Below, piece by piece: positions 33,201 to 39,962 of a DNA stretch of 64,000 nucleotides (its first letter is position 1; every line of letters starts with the position of its first letter). Both the position numbers and the translations under genes were made by a program. The stretch is from positions 186,001-250,000 of the forward strand of contig NZ_SLWN01000007.1 in the NCBI RefSeq assembly GCF_004342025.1. Reading direction: 5' to 3'. Below the pieces are notes generated by a model. The model made no database searches, was not told the DNA's origin, and saw only the letters and a list, made by a program, of their open reading frames with translations. Source of the DNA: Kribbella steppae. Its GTDB lineage: Bacteria; Actinomycetota; Actinomycetes; Propionibacteriales; Kribbellaceae.

Positions 33201-33470
33201 GTTGTTCGTGCCGTCCCGGCCGAAGCTGGAGAACTGCTTGGTCCGTACGCCGGTCTGCAGCTCGGGCAACCGGTCGAGGTCCCGGTACACGTCCCAGCCG
33301 ACCGGACCGTTGGCGTTGGTCCCTGCGGTTGACGTCGTACCGGAGGCGGACGGCGTACCGGAGGCGGACGTCGTACCGGAGGCGGACGTCGTACCGGAGG
33401 CTGGGGCGGCGTTCGCAACGGGGAGGACGAGCAAGGCGCTGACAGCCAGCGCGGCGACACGACGGAACAT
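30234..33470 (-). CDS. secreted DUF2961/GH172 protein with Fn3 and carbohydrate-binding modules
   Basis: 1,078 residues. Signal peptide (1-22), then a Ser/Gly/Thr low-complexity tether (ASGTTS repeats, 24-50), then a DUF2961/GH172 catalytic region (about 55-770) with TSFGRDGTNNDGF-type opening, DGWYSAWWPMPY and GTGTEDYYESGWYFN. A fibronectin type III domain (about 850-940) and a CBM35-like module (about 945-1075) follow. GH172 enzymes act on difructose dianhydride or D-arabinofuranosides. The partner enzyme and a LacI-type operator upstream support extracellular furanoside use. Which substrate cannot be told. Confidence 0.88.
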   Translation of the reverse strand: MFRRVAALAVSALLVLPVANAAPASGTTSASGTTSASGTPSASGTTSTAGTNANGPVGWDVYRDLDRLPELQTGVRTKQFSSFGRDGTNNDGFDGKYSCLRTSAAGCVIAEDEGAGEVGTIWFTRDEGNVTKTGTITIELDGKQVIHTSLQDLVDGKLGAPFVFPLVANAKETSGGVYIRVPMPYQRSMRITTQSNPYFYHVGYREFPDANGISTFDPADKAEDVVALLKASGTKDPKPAQPGAQTKATDLNVAPGKRITLADAQGPGEVSALRLKLPEIVGLDLQSVADDGRAFTGSSKFTMTIDPANTGVKLIRRMDLRIGNQRAKVLVDGAEAGEWAPLKAEGAQWHDQVVDLPAELTAGKSQITVTNEFISSDLDFNEFTYWADSIVGGTAKRTDTLDLGPNHLADEQAHGYVITQQVWSGTHAMAYAATEEDAARVKPSDSLLAGVRVQVTIDGQKRVDAPIGEFFGSGLGENPVRSLFFAIDPDGWYSAWWPMPYVGRATVTLVNESSYRLTGKAEVTTARDARNGADLLTGKTGYFSAISARGETTQGSDWTFADVTGRGKFVGVSQTMEGLLADGNTRGYLEGDERVSVDGERTPAIHGTGTEDYYESGWYFNAGTYSTPFHGNSAHEVKAGFCTYECDGAWRLHITDSIGFQNHLDFSIEHGQQDDHPAIYGSTAFLYTAAKFGARETDRIDTGSATSLQQHGYVDSGAQTYDVTSVYEGEHDDTILTDQVRATAQPIRFSATIDPVNRGVTLRRTSDQNTAGQSVKVIVNGKDAGTWLQPLGNDQQRWLDDNYQLPPALTLGRTKLDIELRPTGPSWTAAAYVVQSLVLPYDDKRAPGVVTGVKATERADNAINLSWSDAGDDSGIAKYNVYGAKAGGTEKLVGSSPLPGFVHRGLGLNETWSYRVAAVDLAGHVGGKSAAVQASTGNTMRIEGEAMLPPVSSTVAVDPQGNCCGVSWSNGAQAWIHGTKAGDKVVLGFTVPSTGSYDVSTVLTKAADYGIVDIQIDDQAPVSFDGYVASGVSTQELDLGTAQLTAGTHQLTITLTGKNPAATGYLVGIDLLDLVLNS

Positions 33471-33515
33471 GGGCGGCCTTCCGACTTCGCAGTACGGGGA
33501 ACTTTCACGGTGTGG

Positions 33516-33527
33516 GAAATCGATTTC
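33516..33527. promoter_or_regulatory. LacI-type operator before the GH172 operon
   Basis: GAAATCGATTTC is a perfect 12-bp palindrome with the central CG step of LacI/GalR sites, within GGGAAATCGATTTCTC. It lies 46 bp before the GH172 start. No LacI regulator is encoded in the window. Confidence 0.6.
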
Positions 33528-33583
33528 TCAGATGTTTACCATCGTTGCACTGTGCTTGAGAAGAGCTCGGAACCGTTTACTTC

Positions 33584-33620
33584 GTGCGCACGATCTGTTA
33601 ATTCGCGCGAGCGTGCGCAC
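33584..33620. promoter_or_regulatory. paired GTGCGCAC palindromes before gnd
   Basis: GTGCGCAC occurs at 33584-33591 and 33613-33620, 29 bp centre to centre, in the divergent GH172/gnd control region. The first extends to CGTGCGCACG. Spacing near three helical turns suits a dimer pair, but the regulator is unknown. Confidence 0.35.
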
Positions 33621-33710
33621 AGTGCGTCCGCCGATTGGCCCCGCTGGTCCGCACAGTTGCTGCGCGCGACAGACTGGGACCCGACACCACACTGACCAGC
33701 GGGAGATTCG

Positions 33711-35150
33711 ATGAGTTCTGCTCCAGCCCAGATCGCCGTCACCGGCCTCGCGGTGATGGGCCGCAACCTGGCCCGGAACCTGGCGCGCAACGGGTTCCGT
33801 GTCGCCGTCCACAACCGGTCGCAGGCCCGGACGGACGCCCTGATCAAGGAGTTCGGCCACGAGGGCGAGTTCACCCCCGCTGCCGATCTGCCCGCGCTGG
33901 TCGAGGCGCTGGAACAGCCGCGGAAGATCATCATCATGGTCAAGGCCGGCGAGCCGACCGACGCGGTGATCGACGAACTGGTGCCGCTGCTGGACGAGGG
34001 CGACATCGTCGTCGACGCCGGCAACGCACACTTCGCCGACACCCGGCGCCGGGAGACCGCGCTGCGCGAGAAGGGCCTGCACTTCGTCGGCAGCGGCGTG
34101 TCCGGCGGCGAGGAGGGCGCGCTGAACGGTCCGAGCATCATGCCGGGCGGCTCGCCGGAGTCGTACGCCGCACTCGAGCCGATGCTGACCAAGATCGCCG
34201 CCCAGGTGAACGGCGAACCCTGCTGCGTGCACGTCGGCCCGGACGGCGCCGGCCACTTCGTGAAGATGCTGCACAACGGCATCGAGTACGCCGACATGCA
34301 GCTGATCGCCGAGGCGTACGACCTGCTCCGGCACGTGCTCGGTCTGTCGCCGGCCGAGCTGGCCGACGTGTTCCGGGAGTGGAACACCGGCGACCTCGAG
34401 TCGTTCCTGATCGAGATCACCGCGGAGGTGCTCAGCCAGGTCGACCCGACCACCGGCGGTCCGTTCGTGGACGTCGTACTGGACCAAGCCGAGCAGAAGG
34501 GCACCGGCCGGTGGACCGTACAGTCCGCCCTCGACCTTGGCATCCCGGTGAGCGGCATGGCCGAGGCCGTGTTCGCCCGGTCCCTCTCGGGTGACGTCGT
34601 ACGGCGGTCCGCTGCGGCCGGCGTGTTGCCCGGGCCGGCCGAGGCGAAGGCGGATGTGGACCGGGACGCGTTCATCGAGGACGTGCGGCACGCGCTGTAC
34701 GCGTCGAAGCTGGTCGCGTACGCACAGGGGTTCGACGCGATCCGGGCGGCGAGCGAGCAGTACGACTGGAACATCGACCTCGGCGCGATGGCGACGATCT
34801 GGCGTGGCGGGTGCATCATCCGGGCGCGCTTCCTCGACCGCATCAAGGAGGCGTACGACCGGGACGCGGATCTGCCTTCGCTGCTCGTGGACGAGTACTT
34901 CAAGGAAGCCATTGCGGGTGGGCAGGAGGCTTGGCGGCGGGTGGTCGCTACTGCGGCTTCGGTCGGCGTACCGGCGCCTGGGTTCTCGGCATCGCTCTCG
35001 TACTACGACGGCCTGCGGGCTGAGCGGCTGCCGGCCGCTCTGATCCAGGGTCTGCGCGATCTGTTCGGCGCACACACCTACCGCCGGACCGACCGCGAAG
35101 GCACCTTCCACCTCGAGTGGTCCGGCGACCGCTCCGAAACCCAGTCCTGA
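33711..35150 (+). CDS. gnd: 6-phosphogluconate dehydrogenase (decarboxylating)
   Basis: 479 residues, the usual length of the long dimeric type. The coenzyme site VTGLAVMGRNLARNLARNGF and NRS pick NADP. The catalytic segment GSGVSGGEEGALNGPSIMPGG and the Lys region HFVKMLHNGIEYADMQLIAEAY are intact. It converts 6-phosphogluconate to ribulose 5-phosphate, CO2 and NADPH in the pentose phosphate pathway. GGGAG precedes the ATG. It is monocistronic, ended by a strong hairpin. Confidence 0.97.
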   Translation: MSSAPAQIAVTGLAVMGRNLARNLARNGFRVAVHNRSQARTDALIKEFGHEGEFTPAADLPALVEALEQPRKIIIMVKAGEPTDAVIDELVPLLDEGDIVVDAGNAHFADTRRRETALREKGLHFVGSGVSGGEEGALNGPSIMPGGSPESYAALEPMLTKIAAQVNGEPCCVHVGPDGAGHFVKMLHNGIEYADMQLIAEAYDLLRHVLGLSPAELADVFREWNTGDLESFLIEITAEVLSQVDPTTGGPFVDVVLDQAEQKGTGRWTVQSALDLGIPVSGMAEAVFARSLSGDVVRRSAAAGVLPGPAEAKADVDRDAFIEDVRHALYASKLVAYAQGFDAIRAASEQYDWNIDLGAMATIWRGGCIIRARFLDRIKEAYDRDADLPSLLVDEYFKEAIAGGQEAWRRVVATAASVGVPAPGFSASLSYYDGLRAERLPAALIQGLRDLFGAHTYRRTDREGTFHLEWSGDRSETQS

Positions 35151-35164
35151 GCTAGACCCCAGCC

Positions 35165-35191
35165 GGGCCGGACCCCACCCGGGTCCGGCCC
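35165..35191 (+). terminator. gnd terminator
   Basis: GGGCCGGACCC-CACCC-GGGTCCGGCCC is a perfect 11-bp stem beginning 14 nt after the gnd stop. Confidence 0.75.
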
Positions 35192-35328
35192 GTGACACTC
35201 CGACCCACGGCGCGTGCTGGCCGCATCACCCGACACACAGCACGCCTGCCCTCGCGCGGGGAGGGCTCGGCGGGGATGCGGGTTCTGGGGTGAAGATTGT
35301 TGCAGGTGGGGCTGAATTGGCCTGAGTG

Positions 35329-35344
35329 TCGAACATATGTTCTA
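35329..35344 (+). promoter_or_regulatory. LexA (SOS) box
   Basis: TCGAACATATGTTCTA matches the actinobacterial SOS consensus TCGAAC-N4-GTTCGA at eleven of twelve fixed positions, and its core GAACATATGTTC is a perfect palindrome. It touches a possible -10 box TAGACT (35346-35351), 61 bp before the next start codon. Confidence 0.7.
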
Positions 35345-35405
35345 ATAGACTCTCAGCGCCAGCCCGCTCACGGCGGGCGATGTTCAGAAGGAGATCGCCG
35401 CAACG

Positions 35406-35855
35406 ATGACTGTAGACACTCTGGCAGTAGAAGCGCCGTCGGACGTCGCCGACACTCCCGACACCAAGACCCCGACGGACGCCGCCCCGACCGCGGCACC
35501 CGACGCCGCGCCGGTCACGGACGCGCCCGCCGCCGAGACCGAGAAGCCGAAGAAGGCCCCGGCCAAGAAGGCGGCCGGCAAGAAAACCAAGACCCTCGAG
35601 CTGACGCTGACCGTCACCGGCACCGCGGACGGCGAGTGGCACGCCGAGCTGAAGCAGGGCAGCACCTACCTGGCCCGCAACCTCGCCGTCGCGGCGGCCG
35701 CCGTCTCCCGCGCCGCCAAGGAACTCCACGAAGACCTCTCCACCCCGATCGACGAGGTCATCGAAGCCGCCCGCGAACAGCAGGCCGCCAAGGTAGCCGC
35801 CCTGGAAGCCGAGCTCGAAGCCGCCCGCAAGGCCCTGGCAGACCTCGCCGACTGA
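35406..35855 (+). CDS. Lys/Ala/Pro-rich small protein (DUF6319-like), probable SOS gene
   Basis: 149 residues. The first 60 are Ala/Pro/Asp/Thr-rich and end in a basic run (KPKKAPAKKAAGKKTK), like the tails of actinobacterial nucleoid proteins. A compact part (KTLELTLTVTG...GEWHAELKQGS, about 60-105) and a C-terminal Ala/Glu helix (125-148, coiled-coil prone) follow. I associate it with DUF6319, function unknown. The upstream LexA box makes it a candidate DNA-damage-inducible, DNA-associated protein. GAAGGAG precedes the ATG. Confidence 0.72.
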   Translation: MTVDTLAVEAPSDVADTPDTKTPTDAAPTAAPDAAPVTDAPAAETEKPKKAPAKKAAGKKTKTLELTLTVTGTADGEWHAELKQGSTYLARNLAVAAAAVSRAAKELHEDLSTPIDEVIEAAREQQAAKVAALEAELEAARKALADLAD

Positions 35856-36285
35856 CCCCGCGCCCGGCGGGCTCGACGGTCGCCACCTCACGACCGCGCT
35901 GCCCACCGCCGACCCGGATCTGCTCGCCGGCCCGTCCTGGGGTGCCGGCCTGCTTCACAACTGCTGGCGTTTGGTGCTTTCCACCCGTTCGCTGCGACGG
36001 ATTCCGTGCGCTCCTCCCGCACGAGGGTGGGAAGCACCAAACGGCAGCTACCCACAGAGACAGTGGCGGCCGCGGCAGCACCCACCCCAGACCGCGATCA
36101 GCCGCCCTGCGCCGACTGATCGACTGCTACCCCCACACAGGACTCGCAGCCGCACATGTCCCGAGCGCAGAGAAATGTGACGAACCCGCCGCGCCGGATG
36201 TCTGGGCGAGGGGGTCAGTGAAGCCTTACCGTGATTGCCTGGGCCGTTCCTGCTGGGCCCTGGCCACTCCGGATGAAGGGGTCAG
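35856..36285. other. 430-bp gap with a large inverted repeat, no gene seen
   Basis: No ORF here has convincing protein-like composition. The one clear structure is the 19-bp inverted repeat listed separately. AGTGAAGCCTTACCGTGATT near 36218 may be part of the promoter of the following gene, but no clear hexamer pair is seen. Confidence 0.5.
35968..36043. repeat. 19-bp inverted repeat
   Basis: CGTTTGGTGCTTTCCACCC (35968-35986) and GGGTGGGAAGCACCAAACG (36025-36043) pair at every position, with one G-U in RNA, around a 38-bp loop. Too long a loop for an ordinary terminator; could be a structured RNA, a decayed element end or a protein site. Confidence 0.6.
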
Positions 36286-36822
36286 ATGAGCGCTTTTCAG
36301 GACATGGGATCGCTGCTGCTGGTGCGGGGCGCCGACGAGCTCGAGCACGCGGGCGGGAGCCTGTACGTCCACCTCCACCGCGTCGCCAAGCGCCTGACCA
36401 CTCTCGGCGCCTCCGACACCGTGGTCCTGGCCGGCCTCGCGCACGCGGCGTACGGAACCGACGGGTTCCCCACCCACCTGTTCGACTGGCAGCAGGAACG
36501 CCCCGTCCTGGAAGCCGTGATCGGTCCCGAGGCCGAACTGCTCGTCTACCGGTACGGCTCCTGCGAACGCGAAACCACCTGGCGCGACCTCGCCGAGCAC
36601 CACACCGTCACCGACCGCTTCACCGGCACGTCCGAGGAGCTGTCCGGCGCCGACCTCCGCGACTTCGTCGACCTCACCATCGTCAACGAACTCGACGTCC
36701 TGGACCACGCACCCGCCCTGACCCCCAAGCTCCGCCCGTTCCTCCAGGACCAGGTCCCCCGCTGGCAGTCCCTCGCCTCCCCTGCTGTCCTCGCCGACGC
36801 CAACCGAGCCCTCCAGCTCTAG
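36286..36822 (+). CDS. DUF6817-like (HD-fold-like) protein
   Basis: 178 residues. The pattern HAGGSLYVHLHRVAKRLTTLGASDTVVLAGLAHAAYGTDGF (about 21-61; quoted here only as its two halves HAGGSLYVHLHRV and LAGLAHAAYGTDGF) has the spaced His/Asp residues of degenerate HD-type proteins assigned to DUF6817. No enzyme activity is known. GGATGAAGGGGTCAG precedes the ATG. It stands alone between a gap and a repeat array. Confidence 0.65.
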   Translation: MSAFQDMGSLLLVRGADELEHAGGSLYVHLHRVAKRLTTLGASDTVVLAGLAHAAYGTDGFPTHLFDWQQERPVLEAVIGPEAELLVYRYGSCERETTWRDLAEHHTVTDRFTGTSEELSGADLRDFVDLTIVNELDVLDHAPALTPKLRPFLQDQVPRWQSLASPAVLADANRALQL

Positions 36823-36901
36823 CCGCTGCCGCGCGATCGGTAGGTGACCTCCACCAGCAGCCGCACCCGCTCGACCAGCAGGCGACGGCTGAGGCCGAGG
36901 G

Positions 36902-37055
36902 CCGATAGCCGGTGGCCGCACCGTTCCAACCGACAGCCGCACCGTTCCAACCGACAGCCGCGCCGTTGCATCTGACAGGTGCGCGACTCCAACGGATAGC
37001 CGTGCGACTGCAGCCGATAGGCGCGCGACTCCAAGCGATAGCCGTGCGACTGCGA
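36902..37055. repeat. 21-bp tandem repeat array
   Basis: Six units in exact 21-bp register start at 36930, 36951, 36972, 36993, 37014 and 37035 (for example CCGACAGCCGCACCGTTCCAA and CCGATAGGCGCGCGACTCCAA), with an irregular first unit at 36902. Alternate units are most alike. Because 21 is a multiple of three, every frame on both strands shows a heptad pattern, such as VARLSVG on the minus strand. Confidence 0.85.
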
Positions 37056-37540
37056 TGTCGCCGTACTCGAAGGACGTCATCGAATCCGGTTTCCTGGAAA
37101 ACGATCGAGTGGCGACGCATGATCGGTACATGGCCCGGTACGAAGTGGTTGCTCGCGCTAAGACTGACCGACGACTGTCCGACACCGACTACATCACGCT
37201 CGCGCTCAAGTCTCATTCCCTCGACAAGGGGATGCGCTTCCAGCGGGTCGAAGACCTTCCCGACGGCACGATCGCCGTCGTCCTGCAGCACAAGCTCTCG
37301 CCGCGCAAGCACGATGACGCCTGCACGATGGCGAACCGCAGTCTTGCGCAACTCGGCATTCCGGCGAGCCAGGTCCAGCAGATCGACCTCCACCGCCTCT
37401 CCCGCAAGGGCAGGACGTTGGTGCGTTCCTGGCAGACCCCGCAGCCGCCGCCAGGTGACCCCTCCGGCGACCGCGAACCACGCCGCCCAACCCCCAACCC
37501 GCCCCACCTCAACGCCGCCCTCGACCTCCCCAAGGACTAG
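37055..37540 (+). CDS. hypothetical protein
   Basis: 161 residues from ATG 37055, or 136 from ATG 37130 (MARYEVVARAKTD), which looks more natural. The middle (about 30-130) has mixed alpha/beta composition with RFQRVEDLPDGTIAVVLQHKLSPRK in two stretches; the end is a Pro-rich tail. I recognise no family. The first start codon overlaps the last base of the 21-bp repeat array, which therefore forms its upstream region. Confidence 0.5.
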   Translation: MSPYSKDVIESGFLENDRVATHDRYMARYEVVARAKTDRRLSDTDYITLALKSHSLDKGMRFQRVEDLPDGTIAVVLQHKLSPRKHDDACTMANRSLAQLGIPASQVQQIDLHRLSRKGRTLVRSWQTPQPPPGDPSGDREPRRPTPNPPHLNAALDLPKD

Positions 37541-37573
37541 ACGCCCCACAAGTTGCCAAGTGAGCCACCGCTC

Positions 37574-37625
37574 AGTCGTGGATTTCGGCTGCACCTCAGC
37601 GATTTCTGCAGAGAAATCCACGACT
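37574..37625. terminator. nested inverted repeats between convergent genes
   Basis: AGTCGTGGATTTC (37574-37586) pairs perfectly with GAAATCCACGACT (37613-37625). Inside, GATTTCT-GCAG-AGAAATC is a competing hairpin sharing the right arm. It may act as a terminator for both flanking genes. Confidence 0.45.
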
Positions 37626-37793
37626 CGGCGTGATCGGCCGCCAGCCGTCCCCGAGGCTCGGCGGTTGTTGGTTGTTGGGGCGGTCGTGAGGCGTGCTCGG
37701 CGGGTGCGTTGGCGGGACGGCCGTCAGCCGGGGCTCGGCGGGTTGTTGGGTTGGGGTTGAGACCCGGGCTTGATGGTTGTGGGTGGACGGGTG

Positions 37794-38513
37794 TCAGGGG
37801 GTGAAGACTTCGAAGGGGGCGGCGTATTTGGTGCCTAGGCGGGTGCCGGAGGTGCGGGAGATGCCTTCGAGGAACTCGGCGGGGTCGAAGTCCGGCCAGT
37901 TGAGGCCTTCGATGTAGGCCTTGTGGGCGCGGAGGGACTCGACGCCGACGTCGAACGTTTCAGTGGTGTCGACGGCGTGGCGGGAGTTGGGTGAGCCGGA
38001 GGCCCAGACCTGGCGTACGCCGCTCCAGCGCTCGCCGGCGTCGGGGAAGATCCAGCGGTTGGCCGCGTCGCGGACCGCATCGAGGGTGGCGCGGCCGGTG
38101 TTCATGTGATCGGCCTGGTTGAGCAGTACGTCGCCGTCCCAGGTGTCGCGGAAGTTGTTGGTGATCACGATCTCGGGCTGATGACGACGGATCACCGCGG
38201 TGAGCACGCGGCGGAGCGCGACGCCGTACTCGATGGTGCCGTCCGGCTGCCCGAGGAACTCGACGGCCGACACACCCACGATCCGCGAGGACTCGATCTG
38301 CTCGGCCTCACGCAGCGGTCCACACTCGTCCGGCGCGACTCCGTCGATCCCCGCCTCGCCCGAGGTGAGCAGGCAGTAGACGACCTCCTTGCCCTGCCTG
38401 GTCCACCGCGCGACCGCCGCCGCCGACCCGAATTCCAGATCGTCCGGGTGCGCGACAATCGCCAGCGCCTTCTGCCAGTCCTCCGCCACCGGTTCCAGCT
38501 TCTCCACACTCAT
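37794..38513 (-). CDS. PIG-L (LmbE-type) deacetylase
   Basis: 239 residues. The metal-binding motif AHPDDLEFG (about 21-29) and the later His in NQADHMNTG are those of the zinc-dependent PIG-L/LmbE family, which includes MshB and Mca of the mycothiol pathway. The sequence is not specific enough to call either; most actinobacteria carry many paralogues acting on N-acetyl sugars or conjugates. It stands apart from the lactone oxidase gene by 150 bp with no recognised feature. Confidence 0.88.
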   Translation of the reverse strand: MSVEKLEPVAEDWQKALAIVAHPDDLEFGSAAAVARWTRQGKEVVYCLLTSGEAGIDGVAPDECGPLREAEQIESSRIVGVSAVEFLGQPDGTIEYGVALRRVLTAVIRRHQPEIVITNNFRDTWDGDVLLNQADHMNTGRATLDAVRDAANRWIFPDAGERWSGVRQVWASGSPNSRHAVDTTETFDVGVESLRAHKAYIEGLNWPDFDPAEFLEGISRTSGTRLGTKYAAPFEVFTP

Positions 38514-38663
38514 CCCCGCAGGCTAGCCGCCCGGCACCCTTCCGTGAATGACCGTGCCCGAAGACGAACAACCGAAGAGCCTGAGCGGGGGCGCGGGGCG
38601 CGCGGGAGGCAGGTGCGGGGTAGGCCGCAGGTGCGGGCGGTGGGGTGCGGCGCGCGGGAGGGG

Positions 38664-39962
38664 TTAGCCGAAGACTTGGCGGGTGTAGGGGTTGGCGAAG
38701 GCGCGGTTTGGGTCTAGGCGGTCTCGGATGGCTAGGAAGTTGTCGTACTGGGGGTAGCGGGTGCGGAGGTCGGGGGTGGTGAGGGTGTGGAGTTTGCCCC
38801 AGTGGGGCCGGGCGTTGTAGTCGGCGACGATCTGTTCGAAGGCGCGGAAGTAGGCGTCGTGGGGCAGGCGGTGGTACTGGTGGATGGCGATATAGGCGGT
38901 GTCGCGGCCGTAGGCGGTGGACAGCCAGATGTCGTCCGCGGCGGCGACCCGGACCTCGATCGGGAACGGGATGTGGGAGCCCGAGGCGTCGATCCAGTCG
39001 CGGAGGCGGCGGAGGACGTCGACCAGGTGCTCACGGGGTACGGCGTACTCGGACTCGCGGAACACCACGTTGCGTTCGGAGCAGAAGACCTTGTACGACG
39101 CGTCGACGTACTCGCGGGCCGACAACGCGCGGGACGCTACCCGGTTGATCCGCGGAACCAGGCCGGGCCGGCGAGTCGCGAGCCGGTTGGTCAGCTCGAA
39201 CACCTTGTTGGACAGCAGTTCGTCGTCGACCCAGCCGCGGATCCGGCCGACCGGGGAGGCGCCGACGCCGGCCGCGACCCGGTTGTTCCGCTTGGTCAGT
39301 GCGATGTCGGTGTGCGGGAACCAGTAGAACTCGAAGTGGTCGTTGCCGTCGGCAAGCTCGTCGAAGCCGGACAGAACCTCGGACAGCGGGAGCGGCATCT
39401 CCCGCGCACGCAGCAGGAACGCCGGCACGCACTGCAGGGTGAGCGAGGTGATCACGCCGAGCGCGCCGACCGAGATGCGGGCAGCGTTGAAGACGTCCGC
39501 GTTCTCCTCCGCGGAGCAGTGCAGCACCGAGCCGTCAGCGGTGACGAGGTCCAGCGCGACGACCTGGGTCGCGAGACCGCCGAGGCGCGCGCCGGTGCCG
39601 TGCGTGCCGGTGGAGATCGCGCCGGCGATGGTCTGCTTGTCGATGTCGCCGAGGTTCGCCATTGCCAGGTCGAAGGCAGCCAGCCCGGCGTTGAGCTTGC
39701 GCAGGTCGGTGCCGGCGCCGACCGTGACACGGCCGGATTCCTTGTCCGCGTTGGTGATCGAGGACAGGCCGTCCAGCCGGATCATCACTTGTTCGGGCAC
39801 CGAGCAGCCGGTGAACGAGTGACCCGAGCCGACCGCCTTCAGCTTCTTGCCCTGCTCGGCGGCGGTCTTCACCGCGGCCGCGAGCTCGTCGGTCGAGGTC
39901 GGGCGGAGCAGCTCCACGCCGGTCGCCGACTCGGTGCCCGACCAGTTCCGCCAGGTGCTCAT
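38664..39962 (-). CDS. D-arabinono-1,4-lactone oxidase family FAD enzyme
   Basis: 432 residues. The N-terminal FAD-binding_4 domain has GSGHSFTG, whose His often carries the flavin covalently in this family. The C-terminal ALO domain ends with HWGKLHTL and a DPNRAFANPYTRQVFG tail. Family members oxidise sugar lactones such as L-gulono- or D-arabinono-lactone. The ATG overlaps the stop of the upstream PLP enzyme by ATGA, making a two-gene operon. The natural lactone is unknown. Confidence 0.9.
   Translation of the reverse strand: MSTWRNWSGTESATGVELLRPTSTDELAAAVKTAAEQGKKLKAVGSGHSFTGCSVPEQVMIRLDGLSSITNADKESGRVTVGAGTDLRKLNAGLAAFDLAMANLGDIDKQTIAGAISTGTHGTGARLGGLATQVVALDLVTADGSVLHCSAEENADVFNAARISVGALGVITSLTLQCVPAFLLRAREMPLPLSEVLSGFDELADGNDHFEFYWFPHTDIALTKRNNRVAAGVGASPVGRIRGWVDDELLSNKVFELTNRLATRRPGLVPRINRVASRALSAREYVDASYKVFCSERNVVFRESEYAVPREHLVDVLRRLRDWIDASGSHIPFPIEVRVAAADDIWLSTAYGRDTAYIAIHQYHRLPHDAYFRAFEQIVADYNARPHWGKLHTLTTPDLRTRYPQYDNFLAIRDRLDPNRAFANPYTRQVFG

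Noticed and set aside
33528..35198. 556-codon open frame on the - strand
   Set aside because: Antisense to gnd, an unmistakable full-length enzyme gene.
35226..35906. 226-codon Gly-rich minus-strand frame
   Set aside because: Antisense to the LexA-controlled small protein, which has a ribosome site and promoter; Gly/Val-rich shadow composition.
36226..37185. 319-codon minus-strand frame with heptad repeats
   Set aside because: The heptads come from the 21-bp DNA array. The rest is antisense to the DUF6817-like gene, so a real protein is unlikely; kept only as a finding on the array.
37634..37757. Two similar 40-bp stretches (CTCGGCGG...TTGTTGG...GTTGGGG)
   Set aside because: Imperfect, low-complexity G/T sequence; not clearly more than local composition bias.
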